A model generated the notes under the pieces. That model did not search any database and was not told where the DNA came from. It saw only the letters and a list, made by a program, of their open reading frames with translations. Of a DNA stretch of 64,000 nt, positions 8,674 through 17,525 are shown in pieces. The first letter of the stretch is position 1, and each line of letters starts with the position of its first letter. Origin of the DNA: VRUE01 sp963702955 (lineage in GTDB: Bacteria; Actinomycetota; Thermoleophilia; Solirubrobacterales; 70-9); assembly GCA_963702955.1 (NCBI GenBank), contig OY969774.1, positions 620,001 through 684,000 of the forward strand, written 5' to 3'. The translations under genes were made by a program, and so were the position numbers.

Positions 8674-10061
8674 CGCCAGAACTCCTTGGTGAGTCCCCGG
8701 GACGAAAGAACCTTGTGCAGCTCCATGAGAGCCGTATACGTGGGTAGGGCGAAGAGCCTGTCGGGAGCCTCGGCCACGGCCCGGTCCAGAGATCGCTCGA
8801 TGTCGTCTTCGATCACGATCGCCTCCACCGGCCACCCCGCGTACTTCAGCCGCAGCGCCATCTCCGGCGCCCGCGTCCCGGCACACGTCACCCGCCGCAC
8901 GCAGTCGGCGAGCAGCTCGAAGTCGGCGTCCCATATCCAGGAGACGTCGCGACCGTCGGCGATGCGGTCGTTGAGCGCGATCCAGAGGTCGAGCCGCGAC
9001 CCGCCCGCCTCGAGCTTCAGCGTCCGCAGGACCTCGTTCGCCCCGGCCGGGTTCTTGATCAGCAGGATCGAGACCGACTTGGCGCCGACCGCGACCGTCT
9101 CGACCCGGCCGAAGGCGCCGCGCATGTCGGCAAGCGCCGCGGCAATCCGCGGTGGATCGATCCCCAGCTCGAGCGCCGCCGCCACGGCGGCGAGGGCGTT
9201 GTAGACGTTGTAGAGGCCGGGGAGGGGGAGCTCCAGCTCGAGCTCGCCGCCGGGGATGCGGAGGGCGACGGTCGAGCCGCTCATCCCGTGCAGCTCGACC
9301 CGCGTCGCCGCCACCTCGGGCGCCGGCCGCTCGGCGCCGCAGTTGGGGCAGGAGTAGTGGCCGAGGTGGCCGACGAAGGCGCGCTCGTAGGCGTACGGAT
9401 GCCCGCAGCGGCGGCAGTGCCTGGCGTCGAAGGCATGCTGCAGCTCGGGCAGCGCCTGCGAGGCGTCCTCGACGCCGAAGTAGACGACGCCCTCGCGCCG
9501 CCGGCCCTCGGCGTCGCGGCCGAGGTCGGCGACGAGCGGGTCGTCGGCGTTGAGCACGAAGCGGCTGCGGCCTGCCCGCTCGGCGACCGTCTTCGCCCAC
9601 TCGTCGGCCAGCGCCTCGGTCTCCCCGTAGCGGTCGAGCTGGTCGCGGAAGAGGTTGCCGAGGACGATCAGGGTCGGGTCGAGCTGGGCGGCGACCTGCG
9701 GCAGCCACGCCTCGTCGACCTCGAACAGGCCCTCGTCCCCCCGCTGCTCGAGCAGCGCGGTGGCGATCCCCCAGGTCATGTTCGAGCCGGCCCGGTTGTG
9801 GACCGGGCGGCGCCCGGCGGCGGCGAGCAGCGCCGCCAGCATCCCTGCCGTGGTCGTCTTGCCGTTGGTGGCGCTGATCAGGGTCGTGCCGCGGCCGAGG
9901 CCCCTGCCCAGCCGGGCGATCGCCGTCGGGTCCATGCGCAGCAGCAGGCGCCCGGGCAGGGTGGTGCCGCCGCCGCGCCCGCTTACCCGGCTGGCAACGC
10001 CGACCGCCCGCGCGGCGAGTCGCTTCGCCCCGAACAGCGGCCCGTTCGACTCCGCGCTCAC
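8670..10061 (-). CDS. murT: Lipid II isoglutaminyl synthase, Mur ligase-like subunit MurT
   Basis: A 463-residue Mur-ligase homologue that, with GatD, converts D-Glu to D-isoglutamine in lipid II. The P-loop is ATNGKTTT (64-71). A four-cysteine zinc ribbon typical of MurT and absent from MurC-F is formed by C216/C219 (HCRRCG) and C238/C241 (YSCPNCG). The C-terminal DUF1727-type region follows. The GTG start at 10061 overlaps the upstream lipid kinase stop (GTGA), so the genes are coupled. gatD lies downstream after a methyltransferase gene. In most genomes murT and gatD are directly adjacent. Confidence 0.94.
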   Translation of the reverse strand: MSAESNGPLFGAKRLAARAVGVASRVSGRGGGTTLPGRLLLRMDPTAIARLGRGLGRGTTLISATNGKTTTAGMLAALLAAAGRRPVHNRAGSNMTWGIATALLEQRGDEGLFEVDEAWLPQVAAQLDPTLIVLGNLFRDQLDRYGETEALADEWAKTVAERAGRSRFVLNADDPLVADLGRDAEGRRREGVVYFGVEDASQALPELQHAFDARHCRRCGHPYAYERAFVGHLGHYSCPNCGAERPAPEVAATRVELHGMSGSTVALRIPGGELELELPLPGLYNVYNALAAVAAALELGIDPPRIAAALADMRGAFGRVETVAVGAKSVSILLIKNPAGANEVLRTLKLEAGGSRLDLWIALNDRIADGRDVSWIWDADFELLADCVRRVTCAGTRAPEMALRLKYAGWPVEAIVIEDDIERSLDRAVAEAPDRLFALPTYTALMELHKVLSSRGLTKEFWR

Positions 10062-10954
10062 GGGTCGGGGTGCGACGGCACGATCACGCTCAGGGCCCGC
10101 GGCAGTAGCCGCAGCGAAGCCGGCAGGTCGGTCAGGTGCTCGCCGTCGGCGTAGACCGGGAACGGGCGGCTTGCGCTCAGCTCGAGCCGAGGCGCGCGGA
10201 AGACACGGACCTCGTCCTCCTCGACGTGGGTGCCCTTGAACACCTTCGGCAGGTTACTCAGGAAGCGCAACCTGCCGACCTCGCCGACGACGACCACGTC
10301 GAACTCGCCGTCGTCGAGCTCGGCGTCGGGAGCGATGAACATGCCGCCGCCGAACGCCCTGCTGTTGGCGACCGAGACCGAGTAGCCGCTGAAGCGCCGG
10401 CGCTCATCCCCGACCCCGATCGTGAAGCGGGCCGGCTTCCAGCCGAGCAGGGTGCGGACGCCGGCGTAGGCGTAGACGAGATTGCCGCGCAGCCACTTCG
10501 TCCCGTTTGCGAGGCGGTTGGCTTCGGAGTCGAAGCCGACGCTGACGATGCCGAGGAAGCGCTTGCCGTTGACCTCGCCGACGTCGATGCGGCGGGTGTG
10601 GCCGGCGGCCAGGATCGCGGCGGCCTGCTCGGGCTCGGCGGGGACGCCGAGCACGCGGGCGAGGTCGTTGCCGCGGCCCCCGGGGACGATGCCGAGCGGA
10701 GTCTCGGAACCCGCGAGGGCGCCGCCGACCGCGCCGATCAGCCCGTCGCCGCTGACCACCACCGGCGCCTCGCCCGCCTCGGCCGCGCGCAGGGCGCGCT
10801 CGACGCCGTCCTCGATGCCGCGCGTGCGCTCGACCCGGAAGGCGATCCGGCGCGCGTCCAGCTCCCGCTCGAGCCGCGGCAGCAGCTTCAGGGTGCGCCC
10901 GTGCGCAGAGGCGGGGTTGACCAGCAGCGCCAGCGGCATGCCCTCGACGTCCAT
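10058..10954 (-). CDS. Diacylglycerol kinase family lipid kinase
   Basis: A 298-residue protein of the DagK/YegS/sphingosine kinase fold. The catalytic loop reads SGDG (68-71), where the family consensus is GGDG. It is followed by the nucleotide-binding PGGRGNDLAR (91-100). The C-terminal beta-sandwich ends in the family-type FPVYADGEHL. Such enzymes phosphorylate diacylglycerol or related lipids at the inner membrane surface, feeding phosphatidate back to phospholipid synthesis. ATG 10954 is used, and an internal ATG six codons later (MPLALLVNP) is also possible. The stop overlaps the murT start by 4 bp. Confidence 0.85.
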   Translation of the reverse strand: MDVEGMPLALLVNPASAHGRTLKLLPRLERELDARRIAFRVERTRGIEDGVERALRAAEAGEAPVVVSGDGLIGAVGGALAGSETPLGIVPGGRGNDLARVLGVPAEPEQAAAILAAGHTRRIDVGEVNGKRFLGIVSVGFDSEANRLANGTKWLRGNLVYAYAGVRTLLGWKPARFTIGVGDERRRFSGYSVSVANSRAFGGGMFIAPDAELDDGEFDVVVVGEVGRLRFLSNLPKVFKGTHVEEDEVRVFRAPRLELSASRPFPVYADGEHLTDLPASLRLLPRALSVIVPSHPDP

Positions 10955-10979
10955 CTCGGGCGCAGCCTATTCGCGCCGC

Positions 10980-11438
10980 TCAGCTCTCGCCGCGGAGCAG
11001 CGCCAGCCGGAACGGCTCGCCGCCGGCCTCGCCGGACTCGAAGGCCACGAATCCGCGCTGGGCGAGCCGCCACTCCGCCAGCCGTCGCTCGCCGATCAGC
11101 AGCAGGCGCCCGCCCTCTCGCAGCACCCGCGCCAGCTCGCCGGGGCGCAGCGGGCCTCCAGCCTGGACGACCAGGTCGAAGAAGCCGTCGGGGTAGGGGA
11201 GCGTCCGCCCACGGCTGTGCTTGAAGGCGACCCGGCCCTCGGGGTCGAGGCCGACGCGGGCGGTGGCCTCGCGGATCGCCTCGGCCGAGTCGTCGACGCC
11301 GCGCACCCGCGCCGACGGGTACTCGCGGGCCAGGAACAGGGCCCCGTCGCCGTTCCCGCAGCCGACCTCGAGCACGCGCTCCGGCCGGCCGGGCACGCGC
11401 AGCACAGCCGCGGCGAGGGGGATCAGCGGCGTCGGCAT
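10980..11438 (-). CDS. Small class I SAM-dependent methyltransferase
   Basis: A 152-residue methyltransferase domain with motif I VLEVGCGNGDG (23-33) and an acidic residue after the second strand (VRGVDDS). The LPYPDGFFDLVV and LREGGRLLLIGE motifs match the family. The start ATG 11438 (MPTPLIPLAA) gives a compact single-domain protein. It heads the murT-gatD operon, 25 bp before the lipid kinase. The substrate is unknown. The short length suggests either a small-molecule acceptor or help from a partner. Confidence 0.72.
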   Translation of the reverse strand: MPTPLIPLAAAVLRVPGRPERVLEVGCGNGDGALFLAREYPSARVRGVDDSAEAIREATARVGLDPEGRVAFKHSRGRTLPYPDGFFDLVVQAGGPLRPGELARVLREGGRLLLIGERRLAEWRLAQRGFVAFESGEAGGEPFRLALLRGES

Positions 11439-11483
11439 CTCATCAACATCATCGAGGCTCGCGGTCGAGAAGGGTCGGGTCGT

Positions 11484-11489
11484 TAGGCT
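11484..11489 (+). promoter_or_regulatory. -10 element of the peroxiredoxin gene (leaderless type)
   Basis: TAGGCT ends 6 nt before ATG 11496. No ribosome binding site is present. Confidence 0.5.
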
Positions 11490-11495
11490 GGTCGT

Positions 11496-11996
11496 ATGGC
11501 GAAAGTAAACGTCGGCGACCCAGCACCCGACTTCGAGCTTCCCGGCACGGGGGGGAAGGTCTACCGCCTCGGCGACTACCGGGGCCGCAACGTCGTCCTC
11601 GCCTTCTACCCCGGCGACGAAACCCGGGTCTGCACCGCCCAGTTCTGCTCTTACCGGGACAAGGGCGACCGGCTCGACCGGCTCGACGCCGAAGTGCTCG
11701 GCATCTCCCCCCAGTCGGTCAACTCGCACGAGCACTGGACGCAGGAGCAGAGCCTCAACGTGCCGCTGCTCGCCGACGAGGACCTTGCGGTGTCGAAGGA
11801 CTACGGGGTGGCCGGTTGGGCAGGTCCGTTCGCAAAGCTGGCGGGGCTCAAAGACGCGCCCGGCGGCCGCTATGTGCAGCGGGCGATCTTCGTCATCGAC
11901 GGCGAGGGCATCGTCCGCTACCGCCACGTCTCGAGGACCGGGTCGACTTTCCAGACGGTCGACGACCTCGAACAGGCCGTCGCCGCCCTGGCCTGA
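11496..11996 (+). CDS. bcp: Thiol peroxidase, Bcp/PrxQ-type peroxiredoxin
   Basis: A 166-residue AhpC/TSA-family peroxiredoxin that reduces hydroperoxides using a reactive cysteine. The peroxidatic Cys46 and a resolving Cys51 lie in TRVCTAQFCSYRD, the CxxxxC spacing of the PrxQ/Bcp class. The usual TPGC is replaced by TRVC. The N-terminal GDPAPDFELPG is typical. The stop overlaps the start of the following hydrolase gene (TGATG), so the two are cotranscribed. A VKOR/DsbA pair follows, giving a run of thiol-redox genes. Confidence 0.9.
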   Translation: MAKVNVGDPAPDFELPGTGGKVYRLGDYRGRNVVLAFYPGDETRVCTAQFCSYRDKGDRLDRLDAEVLGISPQSVNSHEHWTQEQSLNVPLLADEDLAVSKDYGVAGWAGPFAKLAGLKDAPGGRYVQRAIFVIDGEGIVRYRHVSRTGSTFQTVDDLEQAVAALA

Positions 11997-12850
11997 TGCC
12001 CGTCGACCCGCGGCCGTTCGAGGCCGGCGAGGGCCTGACGATCCGCGGCGAGACGGCGGGGGAGGGGAGCCCCGTCGTCCTCTGCCACGGGATCACCGCC
12101 ACCCGCCGCTACGTCGTCCACGGCTCGCGGGCACTGGAGCGGGCAGGTCACAGGGTCGTCTCCTACGATGCCCGCGCGCACGGCGAGTCCGACCCGGCTC
12201 CCGCCGGTCAGGGTTATGGATACCCGGAGCTGGTCGGCGACCTCGAGTCGGTCGTCGCGACGCAGGTGGGCGGGGGTCGGTTCGTCCTCGCCGGGCACTC
12301 GATGGGCGCCCACACGGCCGTCGCCTACGCGCTCCGTCACCCCGAGCGCCTCGCCGGGCTGGTCGTGATCGGCCCCGTCTACGGGGGGGGGATCCCGCCG
12401 CGGTCGCTCGTCTTCTGGGACGGCCTCGCGGCGGCGCTGGGGGCCGGCGGCGTCGACGGCTTCCTCGACTACATCGACCGCGAGCAGGGCATCGACCCGC
12501 GCTGGCGCGACTCGGTGCTGCGCTTCACCCGCGAGCGGATGCTGCGGCACCGCCATCCCGGCGCGCTCGCCGAGGCGCTGCGGCAGGTGCCGCGCTCGCG
12601 CCCGTTCGGGGCGATCGAGGAGCTGGCGACGCTGGAGGTGCCGGCGCTGGTGGTCGCCAGCCACGACGCGGCCGACCCCGGCCACCCGCGCGAGGTGGCG
12701 GAGCGCTACGCGGAGCGACTGCCGCGGGCGCGGCTGATCGGCGAGGGAGAGGGCGAGTCTCCGCTCGCCTGGCAAGGCGGGAAGCTCTCGCGCGAGATCG
12801 CGGCGTTCTGCGCCGAGCCGTCGGTCGCCGGACCTTTAAGCGCGGTATAG
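11996..12850 (+). CDS. Alpha/beta-fold hydrolase
   Basis: A 284-residue alpha/beta hydrolase. The nucleophile elbow is GHSMG with Ser102. The oxyanion region is VLCHGIT (about 28-34), and YDARAHGES is a typical post-strand turn. The start ATG 11996 shares its A with the peroxiredoxin stop. The catalytic Asp is likely in the SHDAADPG region. The usual C-terminal His is not in an obvious GH motif, so the third triad member is unclear. The substrate is unknown. Confidence 0.8.
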   Translation: MPVDPRPFEAGEGLTIRGETAGEGSPVVLCHGITATRRYVVHGSRALERAGHRVVSYDARAHGESDPAPAGQGYGYPELVGDLESVVATQVGGGRFVLAGHSMGAHTAVAYALRHPERLAGLVVIGPVYGGGIPPRSLVFWDGLAAALGAGGVDGFLDYIDREQGIDPRWRDSVLRFTRERMLRHRHPGALAEALRQVPRSRPFGAIEELATLEVPALVVASHDAADPGHPREVAERYAERLPRARLIGEGEGESPLAWQGGKLSREIAAFCAEPSVAGPLSAV

Positions 12851-12861
12851 GACCGGTTTAC

Positions 12862-12867
12862 TAGCTT
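12862..12867 (+). promoter_or_regulatory. -10 element of the VKOR gene (leaderless type)
   Basis: TAGCTT ends 7 nt before ATG 12875. It lies in a locally AT-rich patch just after the hydrolase stop. Confidence 0.4.
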
Positions 12868-12874
12868 TAGGGCG

Positions 12875-13306
12875 ATGAGGGTACCGGCGGAGGGGACCTT
12901 GCGGGCGATCGCGGCATTCGTCGCGACGTTCGGCATCGGCGTCGCCACCTACATCACGATCGCCGACTCGAGCGGCGGATCGCCCGTCTGCCTGGCCGGA
13001 GGCGGTGGCTGCGAGACGGTCGCCGGCAGCTCCTACTCGCACCTGCTCGGGGTCAACGTCGCCGTCTTCGGGATCGTCGGCTATGTGCTGCTGGTCGCCG
13101 CGGCGCTGCTTCGCGGCGACCTCGCGCGCATGGCCGGCTTCGGGATCTCGCTCGGCGGCTTCGGCTTCAGCGTCTACCTGACCTACCTCGAGCTGTTCAA
13201 GATCGAAGCGATCTGCCAGTGGTGCGTGTCGAGCGCGGTGCTGATGACCATCCTTTTCGGCTTAAATGCAGTCCGCATGATCGGCTACGTCGGGAAACAG
13301 GCATGA
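12875..13306 (+). CDS. Vitamin K epoxide reductase family membrane protein
   Basis: A 143-residue integral membrane VKOR homologue with four predicted transmembrane helices. VKOR takes electrons from DsbA-like thioredoxin proteins and passes them to quinone, so it drives disulfide formation outside the cytoplasm in actinobacteria, where it replaces DsbB. The loop pair C39 and C46 and the active-site C114-Q-W-C117 are all present. The stop overlaps the start of the DsbA-like gene (ATGA), which makes a functional pair almost certain. Confidence 0.93.
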   Translation: MRVPAEGTLRAIAAFVATFGIGVATYITIADSSGGSPVCLAGGGGCETVAGSSYSHLLGVNVAVFGIVGYVLLVAAALLRGDLARMAGFGISLGGFGFSVYLTYLELFKIEAICQWCVSSAVLMTILFGLNAVRMIGYVGKQA

Positions 13307-14070
13307 GCGGGAAGAGCGCCAGAGAGGAACGGCGCGAGCAGCGCCTCCAACAGGAAAGCGAGGGCGATCGCCAGGAGCGCCGCAAGCGACTGCTGCAGAT
13401 CGGCAGCGCCGCGGTCTTCCTCGTGGTCATCGTCGTCGCGGTGATCATCGTCATCGCCGGGACCAGCGGCGGCAGCGGCGGCGACACCAACCTCGAGGAC
13501 GTCGGCCTGGTCGAAAACCAGCTGAGCGGCATTCCGCAGAGTGGCTTGACCCTGGGGCAGCCGGACTCGAAGGTGACGCTTTTCGAGTTCGGCGACCTGC
13601 AGTGCCCGGTCTGCAAAGCCTATTCGGAAGAAATCGTCCCCGAGCTGATCAACTCCGAGGTCCGTGGCGGGGCGGCGAAGATCGAATTCCGCAACTTCAC
13701 GATCATCGGCCCGGAATCGATCCCGGCGGGCGCGGCGGCGATCGCCGCCGGCAAGCAGGGCCGCGGCTGGAACTACCTCGAGCTCTTCTACCGCAACCAG
13801 GGCCCCGAGTCCTCCGGCTACGTCACCGACGAATTCATGACCGAAATCGCCAAGGGCGCCGGCGTGAAGAACATCGCCCAGTGGAACAAGGACCGCAAGG
13901 ACCCCAAGGTCATAGAAGAGGTCGAAGCGACGACCGCCGAAGCGCAGAAGCTCGGCTTCACCGGCACGCCGTCGTTCGCGGTCGAAGGTCCGGGCACCTC
14001 GGGCAAGGAAACGCTCGGCACGCCCGGCTCCGCGGAATCGCTCGAAGAATCGATCGAAGAAGCGGGCTAG
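13303..14070 (+). CDS. Membrane-anchored DsbA-like thiol oxidase
   Basis: A 255-residue DsbA/thioredoxin-4 family protein. A basic N-terminal segment is followed by one transmembrane helix (about 34-53), a Gly/Ser-rich linker, and a periplasm-facing thioredoxin domain. The active site is CPVC (101-104) and the cis-Pro loop TGTPSF. It should introduce disulfides into exported proteins and be reoxidised by the VKOR protein encoded immediately upstream. ATG 13303 gives a 4-bp overlap with the VKOR gene. Confidence 0.93.
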   Translation: MSGKSAREERREQRLQQESEGDRQERRKRLLQIGSAAVFLVVIVVAVIIVIAGTSGGSGGDTNLEDVGLVENQLSGIPQSGLTLGQPDSKVTLFEFGDLQCPVCKAYSEEIVPELINSEVRGGAAKIEFRNFTIIGPESIPAGAAAIAAGKQGRGWNYLELFYRNQGPESSGYVTDEFMTEIAKGAGVKNIAQWNKDRKDPKVIEEVEATTAEAQKLGFTGTPSFAVEGPGTSGKETLGTPGSAESLEESIEEAG

Positions 14071-14153
14071 GGCCAAAGGTGGGGCTCGTTGCGGCCCCTG
14101 TACCGGCCGTTCCCGGCTAAGTTGACATAACGTTCATTATCGTGCGTTGAGTT

Positions 14154-15416
14154 TCAGGCTTCGCCCCGGAGGGCGATCCGCAGCAGGGTCGTCACCGCGG
14201 CCAGCGGCCCCCCGGGCAGGTTCGCCGACGGCGATGCGCCGGGGTGCGAATGCGCGATGCGGACGCGCAGCGCGCCGGGACGGCTGCGGAAGCGCAGCGG
14301 CGGCGCCATGGTGAGCGCCTCGCCGTCGATTCCAAGCGGGATCGGCGCGTCGGCGTCGACTTCGAGCTCGGGCATCGTCATCTGGCGCCACGGCGGTCCG
14401 GCTTCCCCGCTCGTCGCGGGCGGACGCACGTTCACCACCCCAAGCACGGCTTGGTCCAGACGGGGCCGCGTTCCCGAGCCGATCGGCGCCCCCAGCTTGT
14501 AGGCGTTGTTGGAGACGAGCATCAGGGCGGTGCTGGTGCACGCTGCCCCCTCCGCGTCCCGCCAGCGCAACTCAAGCGCCTCGCCCTCCGGACCGAGGGT
14601 GTCCGGCAGCGTCTCCAGCATCGTTCGCAGCTTCGCCTCGCGGTAGCCCTCCTGGCTGACCGCCTCCGCGTAGATTCCCAGCGAGACGTTGTTGACGAAG
14701 ACCCGCCCGTTGACCTCGGCGAGGTCGACCAGCCGCTCTCCTCCCGCGACGAAGGCGTCGAGCGCCCCGACGACGTCATCGCGGTCGACGCCCAGGTCGA
14801 GCGCGAAGTGGTTGCGGGTGCCCGAGGGGATGCAGGCGTAGGGAAGATCGTGATCGGCGGCGAGTCCGGCGACTATCGCCTGGGAGCCGTCGCCACCCGC
14901 CATCGCCAGGGCGTCGGCTCCGTCTCCGATCGCTCGCCGGACCAGGCTCGCCAGGTCATCCCCCGGAGCCAGCTCGACCGCCTCGATGCCGCGCTTCGCC
15001 GCCTCGCCGACCAGGCCCACCGCCGCGGCCTTGCCGCCTCCCGAGCGTGGATTGACGAAGAGGACCGGCCTTTGCGGTTTGGGACGATGCGGCAGGGAGC
15101 TTTCCGGGGCGAAGGCGGCGCGGGCGCCGACGGTCGCGATCGCGGAGGCGAGCAGCAGCAAGAGCAGCTCCAGCACCCTGTCACCCGAGAGCAGCGTGCC
15201 GATGGCCAGGCCGAGCAGCAGCGCCGCCAGGACGAGTCCGGCGCGCCGCGCGACGCCGCGCCGCAGCAGGGCGAGCCAGGCGAGCGTCGCCGCGCCGACC
15301 AGGCAGAGCGGCACCACCAGCCCACGGGGGAATTCGTCGCCGAAGGAGAAGCAGGCGATCGCCAACGCCACCGCCCCCGCAAGGATCGCGACGGCTGCCG
15401 CCATCCGGCGGTTCAT
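14154..15416 (-). CDS. Membrane-bound diacylglycerol kinase-like lipid kinase
   Basis: A 420-residue protein with three or four hydrophobic helices in the first 100 residues, then a DAGK catalytic domain: VNPRSGGGKAA (121-131), GGDGS (174-178), PSGTRNHFALDLG (197-209). Such fusions phosphorylate membrane lipids. A PAP2 phosphatase gene is divergent from it only 11 bp away, so the pair could act in opposite directions on lipid phosphates. This is inference. The ATG at 15416 is used, and an ATG four codons later is also possible. The 83 bp beyond its 3' end hold no gene. Confidence 0.83.
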   Translation of the reverse strand: MNRRMAAAVAILAGAVALAIACFSFGDEFPRGLVVPLCLVGAATLAWLALLRRGVARRAGLVLAALLLGLAIGTLLSGDRVLELLLLLLASAIATVGARAAFAPESSLPHRPKPQRPVLFVNPRSGGGKAAAVGLVGEAAKRGIEAVELAPGDDLASLVRRAIGDGADALAMAGGDGSQAIVAGLAADHDLPYACIPSGTRNHFALDLGVDRDDVVGALDAFVAGGERLVDLAEVNGRVFVNNVSLGIYAEAVSQEGYREAKLRTMLETLPDTLGPEGEALELRWRDAEGAACTSTALMLVSNNAYKLGAPIGSGTRPRLDQAVLGVVNVRPPATSGEAGPPWRQMTMPELEVDADAPIPLGIDGEALTMAPPLRFRSRPGALRVRIAHSHPGASPSANLPGGPLAAVTTLLRIALRGEA

Positions 15417-15421
15417 ATGAT
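15416..15421 (+). promoter_or_regulatory. -10 element of the PAP2 gene (leaderless type)
   Basis: TATGAT ends 6 nt before ATG 15428. It overlaps the start codon of the divergent lipid kinase gene, so the two genes share an 11-bp start-to-start gap. Confidence 0.5.
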
Positions 15422-15427
15422 CGCCCG

Positions 15428-15970
15428 ATGTCGGGCTGGCTCGAGGACGCGAAGCGAATCGACCTCGCCGTCTACACGGCGATCGCCCAGACCGAGACCC
15501 CGGCGCTGGACACGGCGATGCGGCGACTTTCCAAGGCCGCGGACCACTCCAAGCTCTGGGCTGTCGCGGCCGCCGGCCTCGCCCTCGGCGGCCTGCCCGG
15601 ACGTCGCGCGGCGATCCGCGGAATGGCCTCTCTCTCCCTCGCCTCGATCTTCGCCAACTTCGTCGCCAAGCCGCTCGCCGTGCGGCGCCGACCGGAGCGG
15701 GAAGCGCTCTCGACCTTCGAGGTTCGCCACGTCCCGATGCCGGGCTCGACCTCCTTCCCCTCCGGCCACGCGGCTTCGGCCTTCGCCTTCGCCACCGGCG
15801 CCGGGCGGGCGGCGCCCGCGGTCTCCGCCCCGTTGCGTGCCCTGGCGACCCTGGTCGGCTATTCGCGCGTGCATACCGGTGTCCACTATCCCGGAGATGT
15901 GCTGATCGGCGCCTTCATCGGCGTCACCGCCGGGGAGGTCGCCGGCCGCCTCCTCGATTCACGCCGGTAG
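15428..15970 (+). CDS. PAP2-family phosphatase
   Basis: A 180-residue membrane phosphatase of the type 2 phosphatidic acid phosphatase family. The three catalytic motifs are complete: KPLAVRRRP (81-89), PSGH (111-114) and SRVHTGVHYPGD (146-157). Substrates may be phosphatidate, undecaprenyl diphosphate or other lipid phosphates, and sequence alone does not decide. The 3' end overlaps the convergent methyltransferase gene by 12 bp. Confidence 0.9.
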   Translation: MSGWLEDAKRIDLAVYTAIAQTETPALDTAMRRLSKAADHSKLWAVAAAGLALGGLPGRRAAIRGMASLSLASIFANFVAKPLAVRRRPEREALSTFEVRHVPMPGSTSFPSGHAASAFAFATGAGRAAPAVSAPLRALATLVGYSRVHTGVHYPGDVLIGAFIGVTAGEVAGRLLDSRR

Positions 15971-16600
15971 GACCGCGCTTCCCTTAACCAGCGGCCTGAC
16001 GATCGGCGGCGCCTTGGGCAGCTGCCCGTTCTCGACCTTGTCAAGCTCCAGCGGCGAGGCTTCTATCGCCGCAACCGTGTCGCGGTTGCAGTGGCAGCCG
16101 TCGGCGAGGAAGCGCCAGGGCTTCTCGAGGCGGTCCTGCCAGTGGGCCAGGCCCGCGTCCTCGGCGCGGACGTGCTCGACGAACAGCAGTCTGCCGCCGG
16201 GCTTGAGGACCCGCGCCGCCTCGGCCAGCGCCGCCGCGGGGTCGGGGACGGTGCAGAGGACCAGCGTGAAGACGGCGGTATCGAAGCTGGAGTCCTCGAA
16301 CGGCAGCCGTTCGGCGGGCGCGGCGACGATCTCGGCCTCGACTCCGCTTGCCGCCAGTTTCGGCCGCAGCTTCGCCGCCATGTGCGGGTCGGGCTCGGCG
16401 AGAACCAGCTCGGTCACGGCCTCCGGGAAGAGATCGAGGTTGGCGCCGGTCCCGGCGCCGAGGTCGATCGTCCGCCCGCTCGCCCCGGCCAGCGTCTCGC
16501 GTCGCATCTGCCGCAGGCCGGCGTCCTCGGTGCCCTTCAGCCCGCGGTCGTACATCGCCGCGAACAGCCGCCCCCAGGTCGCGTCGTAGAGCCGGCCCAT
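15959..16600 (-). CDS. Class I SAM-dependent methyltransferase (UbiE-like)
   Basis: A 213-residue methyltransferase with motif I TIDLGAGTGAN, post-II acidic LAEPDP, LPFEDSSFDTAVFTL and LKPGGRLLFVEHVR. This set is typical of the UbiE/PMT small-molecule or lipid methyltransferases, including phospholipid N-methyltransferases. ATG 16600 begins MGRLYDATWG. It follows the SDR gene by 10 bp, so it is probably the last gene of the thiolase-SDR-methyltransferase unit. The substrate is unassigned. Confidence 0.8.
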   Translation of the reverse strand: MGRLYDATWGRLFAAMYDRGLKGTEDAGLRQMRRETLAGASGRTIDLGAGTGANLDLFPEAVTELVLAEPDPHMAAKLRPKLAASGVEAEIVAAPAERLPFEDSSFDTAVFTLVLCTVPDPAAALAEAARVLKPGGRLLFVEHVRAEDAGLAHWQDRLEKPWRFLADGCHCNRDTVAAIEASPLELDKVENGQLPKAPPIVRPLVKGSAVLPA

Positions 16601-16610
16601 CGGGCCTCGC

Positions 16611-17501
16611 TCAGGCCGCCTTCTGCTCCGCCGGCTTCGCCTCCGACTCGGGCTCGACGCCCGGGTCGTTGTGCGAGATCCGCTCCTCGTAGGAGCGGCG
16701 CGCGGCGGGGTCGACCTCGGTCATCACCGTCTCGACGCCCATGAAGCGGGCGACCGCTTCGCGCGCCCGCCGCGGCAGCAACGTGCCGAGCACGACCGAG
16801 GCCCTCAGCTCGCGGGGCACGTAGACGTCGACCTTGCCCAGCTCGAGCGCGTCGACGATCTCCTTCGCGACGTCCTCGGGCTCGACCCGTTTGACGCCGC
16901 GCTGGTCGGCGAGGCCTTCGATCAGCTGCGTGTTGACCGTGATCGGCATGACGTAGGAGAGCTCGACGCCGCTGCCGCGACACTCGGCGCGCACCGCCTC
17001 GGTCAGGCCGACCACCGCGTGCTTGGTCGCCGCGTAGGTCGCGATTCCGGGCACGCCCGCTTTGCCGGCCGAGGAGGCGATGTTGACGATGTGCCCGCTC
17101 CGCCGCGGTTTCATCCGCCGCAGCGCCAGCTGGGTGCCGACCATGACGCCGTAGACGTTGATGTCGAGCTGGCGGCGGATCGAGTCGTCGCTCTCCTGCT
17201 CGAACGGCGTCACCGGCATGATCCCGGCGTTGTTGATCAGCACGTCGAGCGGACCGAGCCGGCGCTCGGCCTCGTCGAGGAAGGCGGTGAAGGAGCCGCG
17301 GTCGGTGACGTTGAGCTCGAACGCGACCGTGCCGCCGCCAAGCTCGGCCGCGGCCCCCTCGGCCGCCCCGAGGTCGAGGTCCCCGATCGCGACCCGGCAG
17401 CCCTTGCGGACCAGTGCCTGCGCCGCGGTCTTGCCGATCCCCCGGGCGCCCCCGGTTATCGCCACGACCTTGCCGCTGAGTGAGCGTCGCTCCTTCGCCA
17501 T
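16611..17501 (-). CDS. Short-chain dehydrogenase/reductase
   Basis: A 296-residue classical SDR. The cofactor site is GGARGIG (17-23), NNAG lies at about 90-93, the catalytic Ser at 143/144 (IASS), and Tyr156-x3-Lys160 (YAATK). D41 after the second strand suggests NAD preference. A strong ribosome binding site, GGAGGAGG, precedes ATG 17501. It is 24 bp downstream of the thiolase-like gene, so a role in acyl-CoA or lipid metabolism is likely but the substrate is unknown. Confidence 0.87.
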   Translation of the reverse strand: MAKERRSLSGKVVAITGGARGIGKTAAQALVRKGCRVAIGDLDLGAAEGAAAELGGGTVAFELNVTDRGSFTAFLDEAERRLGPLDVLINNAGIMPVTPFEQESDDSIRRQLDINVYGVMVGTQLALRRMKPRRSGHIVNIASSAGKAGVPGIATYAATKHAVVGLTEAVRAECRGSGVELSYVMPITVNTQLIEGLADQRGVKRVEPEDVAKEIVDALELGKVDVYVPRELRASVVLGTLLPRRAREAVARFMGVETVMTEVDPAARRSYEERISHNDPGVEPESEAKPAEQKAA

Positions 17502-17525
17502 CGGGACCTCCTCCTCCGAGCGGCT

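Noticed and set aside
14071..14153. TTGACA at 14122-14127 in an AT-rich patch, as a promoter
   Set aside because: No -10 at the right distance on the plus strand and no gene downstream, since the next gene ends there from the other side.
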